Below are positions 16,483 through 25,238 of a stretch of 64,000 bases of DNA, piece after piece (the first letter of the stretch is position 1; every line of letters begins with the position of its first letter). This DNA is from Cupriavidus gilardii (GTDB lineage Bacteria > Pseudomonadota > Gammaproteobacteria > Burkholderiales > Burkholderiaceae): positions 310,001 through 374,000 of the forward strand of contig NZ_JABTYE010000001.1 in the NCBI RefSeq assembly GCF_013314895.1. The letters run 5' to 3'. The notes beneath the pieces are model-generated. The model saw only the letters and a program-made list of their open reading frames with translations. It was not told the origin of the DNA and made no database searches. Position numbers and translations under genes: made by a program.

Positions 16483-19400
16483 ATGGACGCTGCGACGGAA
16501 CCCGGCACGCTGCGCGCCGACTATCGACTGTCGGACAACCTGACCGCGCCCGCGGGCCAGGTCTTTCTGAGCGGCACGCAGGCGCTGGTCCGCCTGGTGC
16601 TCGAACAGGCGCGACGCGACCATGCCGCGGGCCTGGGCACCGCCGGCTTCGTCAGCGGCTATCGCGGCTCCCCGCTCGGCATGGTCGATCAGGCGATGTG
16701 GAAGGCCGCGCCGCTGCTCGATGCCGCCGGCGTGCGCTTCCTGCCGGCGATCAACGAAGAGCTCGCCGCCACCGCGGTGCTCGGCACGCAGCAGGTCGAA
16801 GGCGATCCGCAACGGACCGTCGATGCGGTGTTCAGCCTCTGGTACGGCAAGGGTCCCGGTGTCGATCGCGCCGGCGACGCGCTCAAGCATGGCAACGCCT
16901 ATGGCAGCTCGCCGCACGGCGGGGTGCTGGTGGTCGCCGGCGACGACCACGGCTGCGTGTCGTCGTCGATGTCGCACCAGAGCGATTTCGCGATGCAGGC
17001 CTGGTCGATGCCGGTGCTGGCCCCGGCCGATGTCGCCGAGTATCTGGAGTTCGGTCTCTACGGCTGGGCGCTGTCGCGCTACTCGGGCAACTGGGTCGGT
17101 TTCACCGCGCTGTCGGAGACGGTCGAAAGCGCGATGACGGTCGACCTCGATCAAGTCCATGCGCGCGTGGCCTGCTGGCAGGATGCGGACGCGATACGCC
17201 GGGCCACCGGGCACATGCCGCCGCCCGACGGCCTGCACTATCGCTGGCCCGACCTGCCATCGCCGCGCATCGAAGTGCGGCTCGGTGCCAAGCTCGACGC
17301 GGTGCGCGCCTTTGCTCGCGTCAACAGCATCGACCGCATGGTGGTCGATGCCGACGAGGCGCGTGCGGGCATCGTGACCTGCGGCAAGGCGCATCACGAT
17401 CTGATGGAAGTGTTCCGGCGCCTGGGCATCTCGACGCAGGCGCTGGCGGACGCCGGCATCCGCGTCTACAAGCTGGGACTGGCCTATCCGGTCGAGCCGA
17501 CCCGGCTGCTGGCCTTTGCGCGCGGCCTCGAGGAGATCCTGGTGGTCGAGGAAAAGGGTCCGCTGGTCGAGCGGCAGCTGCAGGCGCTGTTCTATAACGC
17601 GCCCGACGGCGTACGCCCGGCGATCGCCGGCAAGCTCGGCATCGATGGCCGGCCGCTGCTGCCCGAGCGCGAGGAGATGCGGCCATCGCGGCTGATGCAG
17701 CCGGTGGCCGACTGGCTCGCCCGACTGAGCCGGGGCCTGGACCGGCGCGCGCTGGTGCCGCAGTTCAGCGAACACGCGCTGCTGTCCAATGCGGCCGATG
17801 GCATCCGCCGCCAGCCCTACTTCTGCCCCGGCTGTCCGCACAACACCTCGACGCGGGTCCCCGAAGGCTCGCGCGCGCAGGCCGGCATCGGCTGCCACTT
17901 CATGGCCAGCTGGATGAACCGCGAGACCTCGGGGCTGATCCAGATGGGCGGCGAAGGGGTCGACTGGGTCGCGCACAGCCGCTTCACGGCCACGCCGCAC
18001 GTCTTTCAGAACCTGGGCGACGGCACCTACTATCACTCCGGCTATCTGGCGATCCGTCAGGCGGTGGCCGCGCGCACCAACGTGACCTACAAGATCCTGT
18101 GCAACGACGCGGTCGCGATGACCGGCGGGCAGCCGGTCGACGGCCCGCTCGACGTCGAGGCGATCGCGCGTCAGGTCAGCGCCGAAGGGGTGGCGCGCGT
18201 GGCGGTGGTCAGCGACCGCATCGGTGTGCATCGCGACCGCCGGGATCGCTTTCCGTCGGGCACGACCTTCCATCCGCGCGAGGCGCTCGATGCGGTACAG
18301 CGCGAACTGCGCGAGGTGCCGGGCGTGACCGTGCTGCTGTACGAGCAGACCTGCGCCGCGGAACTGCGCCGCCGCCGCAAGAGCGGCCGTGCGCCGACGC
18401 CGGCGCGGCGCGTCTTCATCAACGAGGCGGTGTGCGAGGGCTGCGGCGACTGCAGCGTGCAGTCCAACTGCCTGGCGGTGCAGCCGGTCGAGACCGCACT
18501 GGGGCGCAAGCGCCAGATCGATCAGGCGAGCTGCAATCACGACGAATCGTGCATCAAGGGCTTCTGCCCTAGCTTCGTCACCGTCGAGGGCGCGACGCTG
18601 CGCCACCCGGTCGGGCATGAGCGCAGCGCGACCGCATTGCGGGAACGCGCCGCGGCGCTGCGCGAGCCGGCGCCCCGGCTCGGCCCCGGGCCCTTCGATA
18701 TCCTGGTGGTCGGGGTCGGCGGCACCGGCGTCGTGACGGTCGGCGCGCTGATCGCGATGGCGGCGCATCTGGAGCGGCGCGTGGCCAGCGTGCTCGACTT
18801 CATGGGGTTCGCGCAGAAAGGCGGCGCGGTGCTGTCCTTCGTGCGGCTGGCGCAGAGCCGCCAGTGGCTCAATCAGGCCCGCATCGACGCCCAGCAGGCC
18901 GACGCGGTGCTGGCCTGCGACCTGGCGGTGGGCGCGTCTCCGGACGTACTGCAGACGGTGGCGCCGCGACGCACGCAGATCGTCGCCAACACGCATCCGA
19001 CGCCGGTCGCCGAATTCCAGCGCAATCCCGATGCCGACCTGCATGCCGACGCGCTGCTGGCCAAGCTGCGCCACGCCACGGGCTCGGGCGGCATCGACAC
19101 GCTGGACGCACAGGCGCTCGCGACCGCCTTCCTCGGCGATACGGTGGCGGCCAATATCGTGGTGCTGGGCTTTGCCTGGCAGAAGGGGCTGGTGCCGGTT
19201 TCGCTGGCGGCGCTGACGCGGGCGATCGAACTGAACGGCGTGGCGGTGGACGCCAATCTCGAAGCGCTGGCGCTGGGGCGCTTGGCGGCGGGCGATCCGC
19301 TCGCGCTGAGGCGGCCGGCCGCGGGCGAAGGCGAACCCGATGGCCTGTCCCTGGCTCCGCCGGAGCCCGCTGCAACGTCGGCCACGCCGCTGCCGCGCCT

Positions 19401-20136
19401 GATCGCCGAGCGCGTGGCCCTGCTGACCGCCTACCAGGATGCCGCCTATGCCGCGCGCTATACCGCGCTGGTCGAGGCCGTTCAGGCCGCGGAGAGCGCG
19501 CTGGGCGAGCCTGGGCGCGAGCGCCGGCTGACCCGTGCGGTGGCCGAGCAGTTCGCGCGCCTGATGGCGTACAAGGACGAATACGAGGTCGCGCGGCTGC
19601 ACAGCGACCCGGCCTTCCGGCAGGCGCTGCGCGAGCGCTTCGACGGCCCGCTGCGGCTGCGCTTCCATCTGGCGCCGCCGCTGCTGTCCCGGCCCGGCAA
19701 GCATGGCGAGCCGCCGCGCAAGATCGCGTTCGGGGCCTGGCTATGGCCGGTGATGGGATTGCTGGCCAAAGGCAAGCGGCTGCGCGGCACCCGGCTCGAT
19801 CCGTTCGGCAGCACCGCCGAACGCAGGCTGGAGCGGCAGGCCATCGTCGACTACGAAGCGCGCATCCGCGCCTTGCTGCCGGCGCTGACGGCAGCGCGGC
19901 TGCCGATCGCGGTCGAGATCGCGCAATTGCCGGCCAAGGTACGCGGCTTCGGCCACATCAAGCTGGCCGCGCACGCGGTCGCCGCCGCCCGTGCGGCCGA
20001 GCTGCTGCACCGCTTCGACGCCCAGCGCTATCCGCGACCGGACAGCGCGCATGGCGCCAATGGCGCGGGACAACTGCGCGGAATTCCGATCCGGCAGGCC
20101 GACGTGAAAACGGCGCGCAGTGGCGCGCCGCATTGA
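16483..20136 (+). CDS. fused indolepyruvate ferredoxin oxidoreductase (IorA-IorB type with DUF6537 tail)
   Basis: A 1217-aa cytoplasmic enzyme; ATG 16483 follows AAAGGAG and fits the family start (SDNLTAPAGQVFLSGTQALVRL). The N-terminal half is the pyrimidine/TPP-binding fold with the TPP motif GDGTYYHSG...NDAVAMTGGQ (about 512-550). A four-cysteine cluster CEGCGDCSVQSNC (about 651-663) plus later Cys residues binds an Fe-S centre. From about 738 the gamma (IorB) domain begins (DILVVGVGGTGVVTVG), and the tail (about 970-1200) is the DUF6537 module. It oxidatively decarboxylates aryl 2-oxo acids such as indolepyruvate to acyl-CoA, passing electrons to ferredoxin, in aromatic amino-acid degradation. 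Monocistronic, divergent from the Lrp regulator. Confidence 0.94.
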   Translation: MDAATEPGTLRADYRLSDNLTAPAGQVFLSGTQALVRLVLEQARRDHAAGLGTAGFVSGYRGSPLGMVDQAMWKAAPLLDAAGVRFLPAINEELAATAVLGTQQVEGDPQRTVDAVFSLWYGKGPGVDRAGDALKHGNAYGSSPHGGVLVVAGDDHGCVSSSMSHQSDFAMQAWSMPVLAPADVAEYLEFGLYGWALSRYSGNWVGFTALSETVESAMTVDLDQVHARVACWQDADAIRRATGHMPPPDGLHYRWPDLPSPRIEVRLGAKLDAVRAFARVNSIDRMVVDADEARAGIVTCGKAHHDLMEVFRRLGISTQALADAGIRVYKLGLAYPVEPTRLLAFARGLEEILVVEEKGPLVERQLQALFYNAPDGVRPAIAGKLGIDGRPLLPEREEMRPSRLMQPVADWLARLSRGLDRRALVPQFSEHALLSNAADGIRRQPYFCPGCPHNTSTRVPEGSRAQAGIGCHFMASWMNRETSGLIQMGGEGVDWVAHSRFTATPHVFQNLGDGTYYHSGYLAIRQAVAARTNVTYKILCNDAVAMTGGQPVDGPLDVEAIARQVSAEGVARVAVVSDRIGVHRDRRDRFPSGTTFHPREALDAVQRELREVPGVTVLLYEQTCAAELRRRRKSGRAPTPARRVFINEAVCEGCGDCSVQSNCLAVQPVETALGRKRQIDQASCNHDESCIKGFCPSFVTVEGATLRHPVGHERSATALRERAAALREPAPRLGPGPFDILVVGVGGTGVVTVGALIAMAAHLERRVASVLDFMGFAQKGGAVLSFVRLAQSRQWLNQARIDAQQADAVLACDLAVGASPDVLQTVAPRRTQIVANTHPTPVAEFQRNPDADLHADALLAKLRHATGSGGIDTLDAQALATAFLGDTVAANIVVLGFAWQKGLVPVSLAALTRAIELNGVAVDANLEALALGRLAAGDPLALRRPAAGEGEPDGLSLAPPEPAATSATPLPRLIAERVALLTAYQDAAYAARYTALVEAVQAAESALGEPGRERRLTRAVAEQFARLMAYKDEYEVARLHSDPAFRQALRERFDGPLRLRFHLAPPLLSRPGKHGEPPRKIAFGAWLWPVMGLLAKGKRLRGTRLDPFGSTAERRLERQAIVDYEARIRALLPALTAARLPIAVEIAQLPAKVRGFGHIKLAAHAVAAARAAELLHRFDAQRYPRPDSAHGANGAGQLRGIPIRQADVKTARSGAPH

Positions 20137-20225
20137 GGCATGTCGGATGGGCGTGTCGGGCGGCCCCTCGGCTGGCCGCCGCGCAAGGGACACCGCGGAA
20201 GGAACGCCGCGGCAGGAACGCCGGC

Positions 20226-20660
20226 TTACTGGCGGGCGGCGACGGCGCGGTGGTACTCGACGTGGCGCAGCAGATAGGCGCGCACCTTGTCCTCGGTATC
20301 GCGGCCCACCCGGTCGGCCGCCTGGCGCGCCGAACGCTTGCCGTGAGCCGACGACATCTGGCCATCCAGATACTCGCGGAACGACGTGCGCACGGCATCG
20401 AGTTCGCCGCGGCAATCGCGCAGCGCATCGTTGACCACGGCTTGCGTGGTGCCCGACTTGGCGGAGCGGGACTCGGCCTTCTCGCGCGCGCATTCGGTGT
20501 ACTGCTGGCGCTTCTTCTGCCATTCCGGGGTCGGTCCGAGCGCGGCCTGCGTCTCGGCGGCGGCGACGGTGGCATTGGCGGCCTGCTGGTCCGCGGGCGA
20601 ATGCGAGGCGCAGGCGCCGACCAGCAGGATGGCGGGGATCAGGGCAAGAACTTTAGGCAT
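20226..20660 (-). CDS. small hypothetical lipoprotein
   Basis: A 144-aa protein. The start at 20658-20660 gives MPKVLALIPAILLVGACASH, a lipoprotein signal with lipobox LVGAC (Cys17). The mature part is charged and predicted helical (PEWQKKRQQYTECAREKAE, then RDCRGELDAVRTSFREYLDG), without a domain I recognise. It has two further cysteines. It is divergent from the YSC84-type lipoprotein, with 258 nt between starts, and convergent with the oxidoreductase. Location is probably the outer membrane facing the periplasm; function unknown. Confidence 0.75.
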   Translation of the reverse strand: MPKVLALIPAILLVGACASHSPADQQAANATVAAAETQAALGPTPEWQKKRQQYTECAREKAESRSAKSGTTQAVVNDALRDCRGELDAVRTSFREYLDGQMSSAHGKRSARQAADRVGRDTEDKVRAYLLRHVEYHRAVAARQ

Positions 20661-20738
20661 GCCGCATGGTAGCGCCAGCCCTCCGGCAAGGTAACCGCCG
20701 GTTACATCGCGTTGCAATGGTGCCGCAGAAAGTGCTTT

Positions 20739-20778
20739 GTAGGACAGACACCACACCGCCTGCGTCTGTCGTCCTACA
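20739..20778. promoter_or_regulatory. long inverted repeat between two divergent lipoprotein genes
   Basis: TGTAGGACAGAC (20739-20750) pairs with GTCTGTCGTCCTACA (20764-20778) apart from a 3-nt bulge; the loop is 13 nt. The left arm is preceded by AGTGCTTTGTA, and AGCGCTTTGTA recurs as a direct repeat at 20790-20800. It could be an operator dyad or an RNA hairpin. It is about 80 nt upstream of the minus-strand lipoprotein and about 140 nt upstream of the YSC84 gene. Confidence 0.5.
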
Positions 20779-20918
20779 GCAGTCCCCGCAAGCGCTTTGT
20801 ATATTGCACAAACGGAGGGCAGCGTGATGGCGGTCCGTCGCCCGGATCAACGACCGTTCGGCGCACACGCCATCCTTGGTTGGCATCGCAGTGATTGACA
20901 GGAACAAAGGAGAACAAC

Positions 20919-21515
20919 ATGGAACGTAGGGCATTCCTGAACGCCAGTGCGGGTCTCGGTTTGGCGGTGGCCGGCAGCGGCCTGCTGTTGGGCGCGTGCA
21001 CCACCACGCGGGATTCGGCCTCTTCCCCGGCCGAAAAGACGACGCGCCGCCGTGAAATCGATTCCGGCGTTCAAAACACGCTGGACCGGCTGTACAGCTC
21101 GGTCAACGGCTCGCGCGAGCTGGCCTCGCGCGCTCGCGGCATCCTGGTGTTCCCGCGCACGCTGTCGGCAGGCTTCTTCGTCGGCGGCGAATATGGCGAC
21201 GGCGCGCTGCGCGTGGGCAATACCACCCGCGGCTATTACCGGACCATCTCGGGCTCGCTGGGCTGGCAGATCGGGGCGCAATCGAAGGCGCTGATCTTCA
21301 TGTTCATGAACCAGCAGGCGCTGGACAAGTTCCTCGCCAGCGAGGGCTGGACCGCCGGGGTCGACGCCACCGTGGCGGTCGCCAAGGTCGGCGCCAACGG
21401 CGCGCTCGATACCAATACCGTGCAGCAGCCGGTGGTGGGCTTCGCGCTGACCAATGCCGGCCTGATGGCGGGCCTGAGCCTCGAGGGCACCAAGATCACC
21501 AGGCTGGACCTGTAA
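20919..21515 (+). CDS. YSC84/SYLF-domain lipoprotein, probable Tat substrate
   Basis: A 198-aa protein with AAAGGAG 7 nt before ATG 20919. The N-terminus [12 protein letters not shown] carries a twin-arginine-like RRAFLN motif ahead of a hydrophobic core, ending in the lipobox LLGAC (Cys27). The mature protein is a SYLF/YSC84 domain ([46 protein letters not shown]), which binds lipids or phosphoinositides in other organisms. It is probably anchored in the outer or inner membrane, facing the periplasm. From general knowledge such genes in Burkholderiaceae are often stress-induced; the inverted repeat upstream would fit, but that is inference. Confidence 0.88.
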   Translation: MERRAFLNASAGLGLAVAGSGLLLGACTTTRDSASSPAEKTTRRREIDSGVQNTLDRLYSSVNGSRELASRARGILVFPRTLSAGFFVGGEYGDGALRVGNTTRGYYRTISGSLGWQIGAQSKALIFMFMNQQALDKFLASEGWTAGVDATVAVAKVGANGALDTNTVQQPVVGFALTNAGLMAGLSLEGTKITRLDL

Positions 21516-21541
21516 GGCAGCTGCCTTGCAGTGCCTCGCGT

Positions 21542-21577
21542 CCGCGGCTCTTGGCAGGGGGCCGCGGCGCTTTTTCG
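21542..21577 (+). terminator. weak intrinsic terminator after the YSC84 gene
   Basis: Stem CCGCGGC/GCCGCGG with an 11- to 13-nt loop, followed by CGCTTTTTCG. It starts about 27 nt after the stop codon. Confidence 0.6.
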
Positions 21578-21724
21578 TGTCCGTTGCACCGGCGCCCCTG
21601 CTGCCTTCCCTGCCGCCCGCTTTGGTGCCTTGATTGCCGTCGCTGCGCCGACGTACGCGACATCGGCCACGCCAAGCCGCTAGAATTCGTCCCTTTCGCC
21701 AACCGGCCAAGGTACCGAATTCTC

Positions 21725-22624
21725 ATGTGGTTCAAGAATCTTCAGCTGCACCGCTTCTCCGCACCCTGGAACAAGGACGCCGACGAGGTCGAGGCCTGCC
21801 TCGCCTCGCACGCCTTCTATCCAGGTACCAGCCTCGAAATGCAGACCCAGGGATGGGCCTCGCCGCGCGATAACGGCGCGCTGGTGCATCGCGTGGGCAA
21901 GCAGATGCTGCTGACCATGCGTGCCGAGAAGAAGCTGCTGCCGGCCACCGTGGTCAATCAGGTCACCAAGGCCCGCGCGGCCGAACTCGAGGAGCAGCAA
22001 GGCTACAAGCCGGGCCGCAAGCAGCTGCGCGAGCTCAAGGAGCAGATCACCGAGGAGCTGCTGCCGCGCGCCTTCAGCATCCGGCGCGATACGCGCGTCT
22101 GGATCGATCCCGAGCGGGGCTGGCTGGCGATCGACGCCGCCTCGGCGATCAAGGCGGACGAGGTTCGCACGCTGCTGTTCAAGGCGCTGGACCCGCTGCC
22201 GCTGACGTCGCTGCAGGTCAACCAGTCGCCGGTGGCGGCGATGACCGGCTGGCTGGCCGACGATGCGGCACCGGCCGGCTTTACCGTCGATCAGGAGATC
22301 GAACTGCAGGCCAGCGCCGAGAGCAAGGCCACCGTCCGCTATGTCCGCCATCCGCTCGATGCCGAAGAACTGCGCCGCCATATCGCCGCCGGCAAGCGCT
22401 GCACGCGCCTGGCGATGACCTGGAACGATCGGGTCTCGTTTGTGCTGACCGACGCGCTGGCGATCAAGCGCGTGGCGCCGCTCGATGTGGTCAAGGAGCA
22501 GATCGACGGCACCATGAGCGACGAGGACGAACGCTTCGACGCAGACTTCGCGCTGATGGCCGGCGAGCTGTCGGCCATGCTGGGCGATCTGACCGAAGCG
22601 CTCGGCGGGGAACGAAAGCACTGA
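21725..22624 (+). CDS. rdgC: recombination-associated protein RdgC
   Basis: A 299-aa protein; ATG 21725 gives the diagnostic start [11 protein letters not shown]. The family signature continues with [30 protein letters not shown] and [16 protein letters not shown], at about residues 78-148. RdgC forms a ring-shaped dimer that binds double-stranded DNA without sequence preference and restrains RecA; it acts on the nucleoid. The length is standard. A -10-like TAGAAT lies at 21681-21686. An array of GAGRC pentamers begins 20 nt after the stop. Confidence 0.96.
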   Translation: MWFKNLQLHRFSAPWNKDADEVEACLASHAFYPGTSLEMQTQGWASPRDNGALVHRVGKQMLLTMRAEKKLLPATVVNQVTKARAAELEEQQGYKPGRKQLRELKEQITEELLPRAFSIRRDTRVWIDPERGWLAIDAASAIKADEVRTLLFKALDPLPLTSLQVNQSPVAAMTGWLADDAAPAGFTVDQEIELQASAESKATVRYVRHPLDAEELRRHIAAGKRCTRLAMTWNDRVSFVLTDALAIKRVAPLDVVKEQIDGTMSDEDERFDADFALMAGELSAMLGDLTEALGGERKH

Positions 22625-22643
22625 GGAGGGCCCGTCGAGGTCC

Positions 22644-22718
22644 GAGGCGAGGCGAGGCGAGGCGAGACGAGACGAGCCGAGACGAAACGGGACGAGACGA
22701 GACGAAACGAAACGGGAC
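22644..22718 (+). repeat. 5-bp tandem array after rdgC
   Basis: Fifteen consecutive pentamers of the form GARRC/GRGAC (four GAGGC, then GAGAC, GAGCC, GAAAC and GGGAC variants), strictly in phase for 75 bp. It sits between the convergent ends of rdgC and the pentapeptide-repeat gene and is non-coding. Confidence 0.95.
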
Positions 22719-22739
22719 GGGCCTGATGCTGCCTTGAAC

Positions 22740-23516
22740 TCAGCGCGCCTGACGCGGTTCGGCGCGCGCGGGGGCGCATCGCTCCAGCACGGCCTCCAGG
22801 CCCGGCATGCCGGCAAACAGGGGATGCACGGACACCAGCGCGGCCAGCTCGGACGGCAGCATGGCGCGGTCCCGCCGCGCCAAGGTCGCGGCCTGCTGCA
22901 GGGCGCCCAGCACCTGCTCCATCAGCTCCCGCCGCAGCCCCGCATGGCGCGTGTCGATGGTCGCGATCGATTGCAGCGCCAGCGCCAGCACGCTGGGCCG
23001 CGCCACCCGTGCCAGCGTCTGCGCTGCGATCGTGATGCGCGCCCCGTCGAGCCGGGCACCGCTGAAATCGGTCCACGCCAGGCTGATGTCGCGCAACGTG
23101 GCCCGCTGCAGATTGGCGCCGTTGAAACGCAGGTGCGATACGCCTGCGACCGCCGGATCGGCACCGGCCAGATCGGCGTTGCTGAAATCGAAGGCCAGCG
23201 CCGTCAGCGGCGCCTCGTCGGGCGGGTCCAGGCTCAGGCGGCGCAGCAACGCGCTGCGGTGCGCGGCGGTCGACGACGGGGCACGCGTGGCGTCGTCTGC
23301 GTGCATCCCGACCAGCCGCCGCGCCAGGTCCAGGAAGCGCTGCCAGCTGCGCTGTCGCGGCATGGCATCGTGGGCCGCCGGCGCGGTCTGGGCCGCGTCA
23401 TGCACCGCGATCTCGATACCGGCGCCCACCGGTCTCGTCGACGCAGTGGGGATCGCGCCGGTCTGCTCCGACGCGGAAGGCACGGCAACGCCGCGATGGA
23501 TACTGGGAATGGTCAT
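22740..23516 (-). CDS. pentapeptide-repeat protein of unknown function (effector-like N-terminus)
   Basis: A 258-aa protein with GGGAGA 6 nt before its ATG. Residues 1-50 are Ser/Thr/Ala/Pro-rich, unstructured and short of acidic residues. Residues 107-161 contain about nine pentapeptide-type units (FDFSNADLAG, LRFNGANLQR, LRDISLAWTD, FSGARLDGAR) that should form a short right-handed beta helix. The rest (170-250) is helical. There is no signal peptide or membrane segment. The combination of disordered N-terminus and pentapeptide helix is seen in some secreted bacterial effectors, but no secretion genes are in the window and the function is unknown. A palindrome lies 45 nt upstream. Confidence 0.72.
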   Translation of the reverse strand: MTIPSIHRGVAVPSASEQTGAIPTASTRPVGAGIEIAVHDAAQTAPAAHDAMPRQRSWQRFLDLARRLVGMHADDATRAPSSTAAHRSALLRRLSLDPPDEAPLTALAFDFSNADLAGADPAVAGVSHLRFNGANLQRATLRDISLAWTDFSGARLDGARITIAAQTLARVARPSVLALALQSIATIDTRHAGLRRELMEQVLGALQQAATLARRDRAMLPSELAALVSVHPLFAGMPGLEAVLERCAPARAEPRQAR

Positions 23517-23560
23517 GTCGGCTCTCCCGCTGTGGAATCAGGCTGCTGGGTCGAATGATC

Positions 23561-23578
23561 GATTCGAATGGTCGAATC
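23561..23578. promoter_or_regulatory. palindrome upstream of the pentapeptide-repeat gene
   Basis: Perfect dyad GATTCGA-ATGG-TCGAATC with 7-bp arms, 45 nt before the gene start. Related TCGAATG words flank it on both sides (about 23551 and 23576). It could be an operator; no regulator is adjacent. Confidence 0.4.
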
Positions 23579-23773
23579 GAATGGGAGCCATTGTTCCTGC
23601 CGCGCCAGCGTCAGACCATGCCGTTAGGACAGCAGACTATCGATTTTGGTCCGCTCCTTGCGGCGTTGGTGACCGAGGCCTCACGACGATGGACCGTCCA
23701 GGAAGGAAGCCCGCGTAGATCGGCGCGCACCTCAGGGTAAACACGAGTCCGGCAGCAAAGCCCGGCAGCCCGC

Positions 23774-25054
23774 TCAGAGCATGTCGCCCAGGTGCGATAC
23801 CAGAAAGAGCAGGATGCCGATGCAACAGCCCACCACCGTGCCGCTGATCCGGATGTACTGCAGGTCGGGGCCGATGCTCAGTTCGATCTGCCGGGACATG
23901 TCGGTCGCGTCCCAGTTGCGCACCGTGTCGCTGATATGGGACGTCAGGAATTGCGCGAACTGCGGTGCCGCCGTCCCGGCGAACGACTCGGCGTGGTCGT
24001 TGAGGGAGCGACGCAGTTCCGGATCCTGCGCCAGCTTCTGGCCGAACCACAGCCCCACGCGCTCGACCTGTTGCTCCAACAGCGGGGAGCTGGTCTGCAG
24101 GTCGGCGCACAGCCAGTCGCGCAGCGCGGCCCACACACTGCGCGCATAGTCGGCCAGTTCTGGATTCTGCAGCACGAATTCCTTCAGCTCCTCGCCTTTC
24201 CGCAGGAACGCCTCATCGGTCCTGAGCTTCTCGATCAAGGCTTGCAGCGCCTTGTCGAAGGCCGCGCGCAGCTCGTGCGCCGGCATCCGGGCGACCTCAT
24301 CGAGAAAGTCGATCACGTTGGTGCGCGCCGCCTCGGCAGCCTTGTCGCCCAGCCATTCGGTCGGCAGCACGATCTGCTTCCACTTGTGCTCGCTCTTGAG
24401 CCAGGTGACCACGCGCTGGGCGATCAGCTGCTGGGTCTCGTGCCGTCTCAGCAGGTCGATCGCATGTTTGAGGACGGCGTCGAGCAGTTGCTGATGGCTG
24501 CCGCCGCGGGTCAGCATCTCGAGCACGGACCCCAGCGCCTGCGAGAAATCGATGCGGCCGATGACCGTACGCGCGGCATCGTTGAGGAATGCCTGGATAC
24601 GCCGGTCGTCCACCAAATCGAGCAGGACGCGCATCAGGTCGGCCGCGTGCCGGCCGATGCGCCGCGCATTGGCCGGCACGCTGAACCAGGTGGCGAGCCG
24701 TTGGGCCGGATCGCTGCGCCGGATCAGGTCCGTGACGACCTCGGGGTTCAGGAACTTGTCGCGGACGAAGGCGGCGAGATTCTCGGCGATGCGGTTCTTG
24801 TTTTTCGGGATGATCGCGGTATGCGGGATCGGCAGGCCAAGCGGCCGCCGGAACAGGGCCACGACCGCGAACCAGTCCGCCAGACCGCCGACCATCGCCG
24901 CCTCGGCGCCGGCCCTGAGCAGCCGAACCCAGAATGCCGGCGGCAGGAACAGCGTCGCGACAAACACTGCCGCCGCCGCGCCCACGCAGGCCAGCGCCAC
25001 ATATTGCATGCGCTTCAGTTCGGCTTCCTTGCCGGCGTTCCGGCCTTGCTGCAT
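23774..25054 (-). CDS. DUF445 (YjiN-type) inner-membrane protein
   Basis: A 426-aa protein. I chose the ATG at 25052-25054 (MQQGRNAGKEAELKRM) because AAGGAG lies 6 nt upstream; a start 7 codons earlier lacks such a site. One or two membrane segments near the N-terminus (about 18-40; FLPPAFWVRLLRAGAEAAMVGGLADWFAVVALF follows) and one at the very C-terminus (about 402-420) flank a long helical region. ADWFAVVALFRRPLGLPIPHTAIIPKNKNRIAE is the DUF445 hallmark. The family has no established biochemical function. The gene stands alone, downstream of nrdB on the same strand but separated from it by a strong terminator. Confidence 0.88.
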   Translation of the reverse strand: MQQGRNAGKEAELKRMQYVALACVGAAAAVFVATLFLPPAFWVRLLRAGAEAAMVGGLADWFAVVALFRRPLGLPIPHTAIIPKNKNRIAENLAAFVRDKFLNPEVVTDLIRRSDPAQRLATWFSVPANARRIGRHAADLMRVLLDLVDDRRIQAFLNDAARTVIGRIDFSQALGSVLEMLTRGGSHQQLLDAVLKHAIDLLRRHETQQLIAQRVVTWLKSEHKWKQIVLPTEWLGDKAAEAARTNVIDFLDEVARMPAHELRAAFDKALQALIEKLRTDEAFLRKGEELKEFVLQNPELADYARSVWAALRDWLCADLQTSSPLLEQQVERVGLWFGQKLAQDPELRRSLNDHAESFAGTAAPQFAQFLTSHISDTVRNWDATDMSRQIELSIGPDLQYIRISGTVVGCCIGILLFLVSHLGDML

Positions 25055-25090
25055 GGCGTCTCCTTGCGCTGCCACAGTTCGCGGGGCAAA

Positions 25091-25126
25091 AAAAATGGGA
25101 CGTTTCGGTTGAAACGTCCCATTTTT
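25091..25126. terminator. bidirectional intrinsic terminator after nrdB
   Basis: Perfect 16-bp stem AAAAATGGGACGTTTC/GAAACGTCCCATTTTT with a GGTT loop. It has A-tracts and T-tracts at both ends, so it can terminate in either direction. It separates nrdB from the DUF445 gene. Confidence 0.95.
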
Positions 25127-25139
25127 ACCGCATTCCCGC

Positions 25140-25205
25140 TACTGGCCGGATACTGGCCCGGTTGCTGGCCGACTCCAGGCCGGCTGCAGGCCGACTACTG
25201 GCCGA
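25140..25205 (+). repeat. 11-bp tandem array after nrdB
   Basis: Six exactly phased 11-bp units: TACTGGCCGGA, TACTGGCCCGG, TTGCTGGCCGA, CTCCAGGCCGG, CTGCAGGCCGA, CTACTGGCCGA. It lies between the nrdB stop and its terminator, in the mRNA 3' region. Confidence 0.9.
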
Positions 25206-25238
25206 CAGCTTCACCCCGCGGGCAAACGCAGCGTCGCA

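Noticed and set aside
15634..19704. 1356-codon minus-strand frame opposite the indolepyruvate oxidoreductase
   Set aside because: Third-position GC bias leaves the antisense frame open. Its translation is Arg/Ala/His-rich with no domain, while the plus strand has clear TPP and Fe-S motifs.
23545..23585. PIP/hrpII box (TTCG-N16-TTCG) upstream of the pentapeptide-repeat gene
   Set aside because: TTCG words are present on the minus strand, but the nearest pair has 17 nt between them and no other pair has 16. The AT-poor context and palindrome explain them better.
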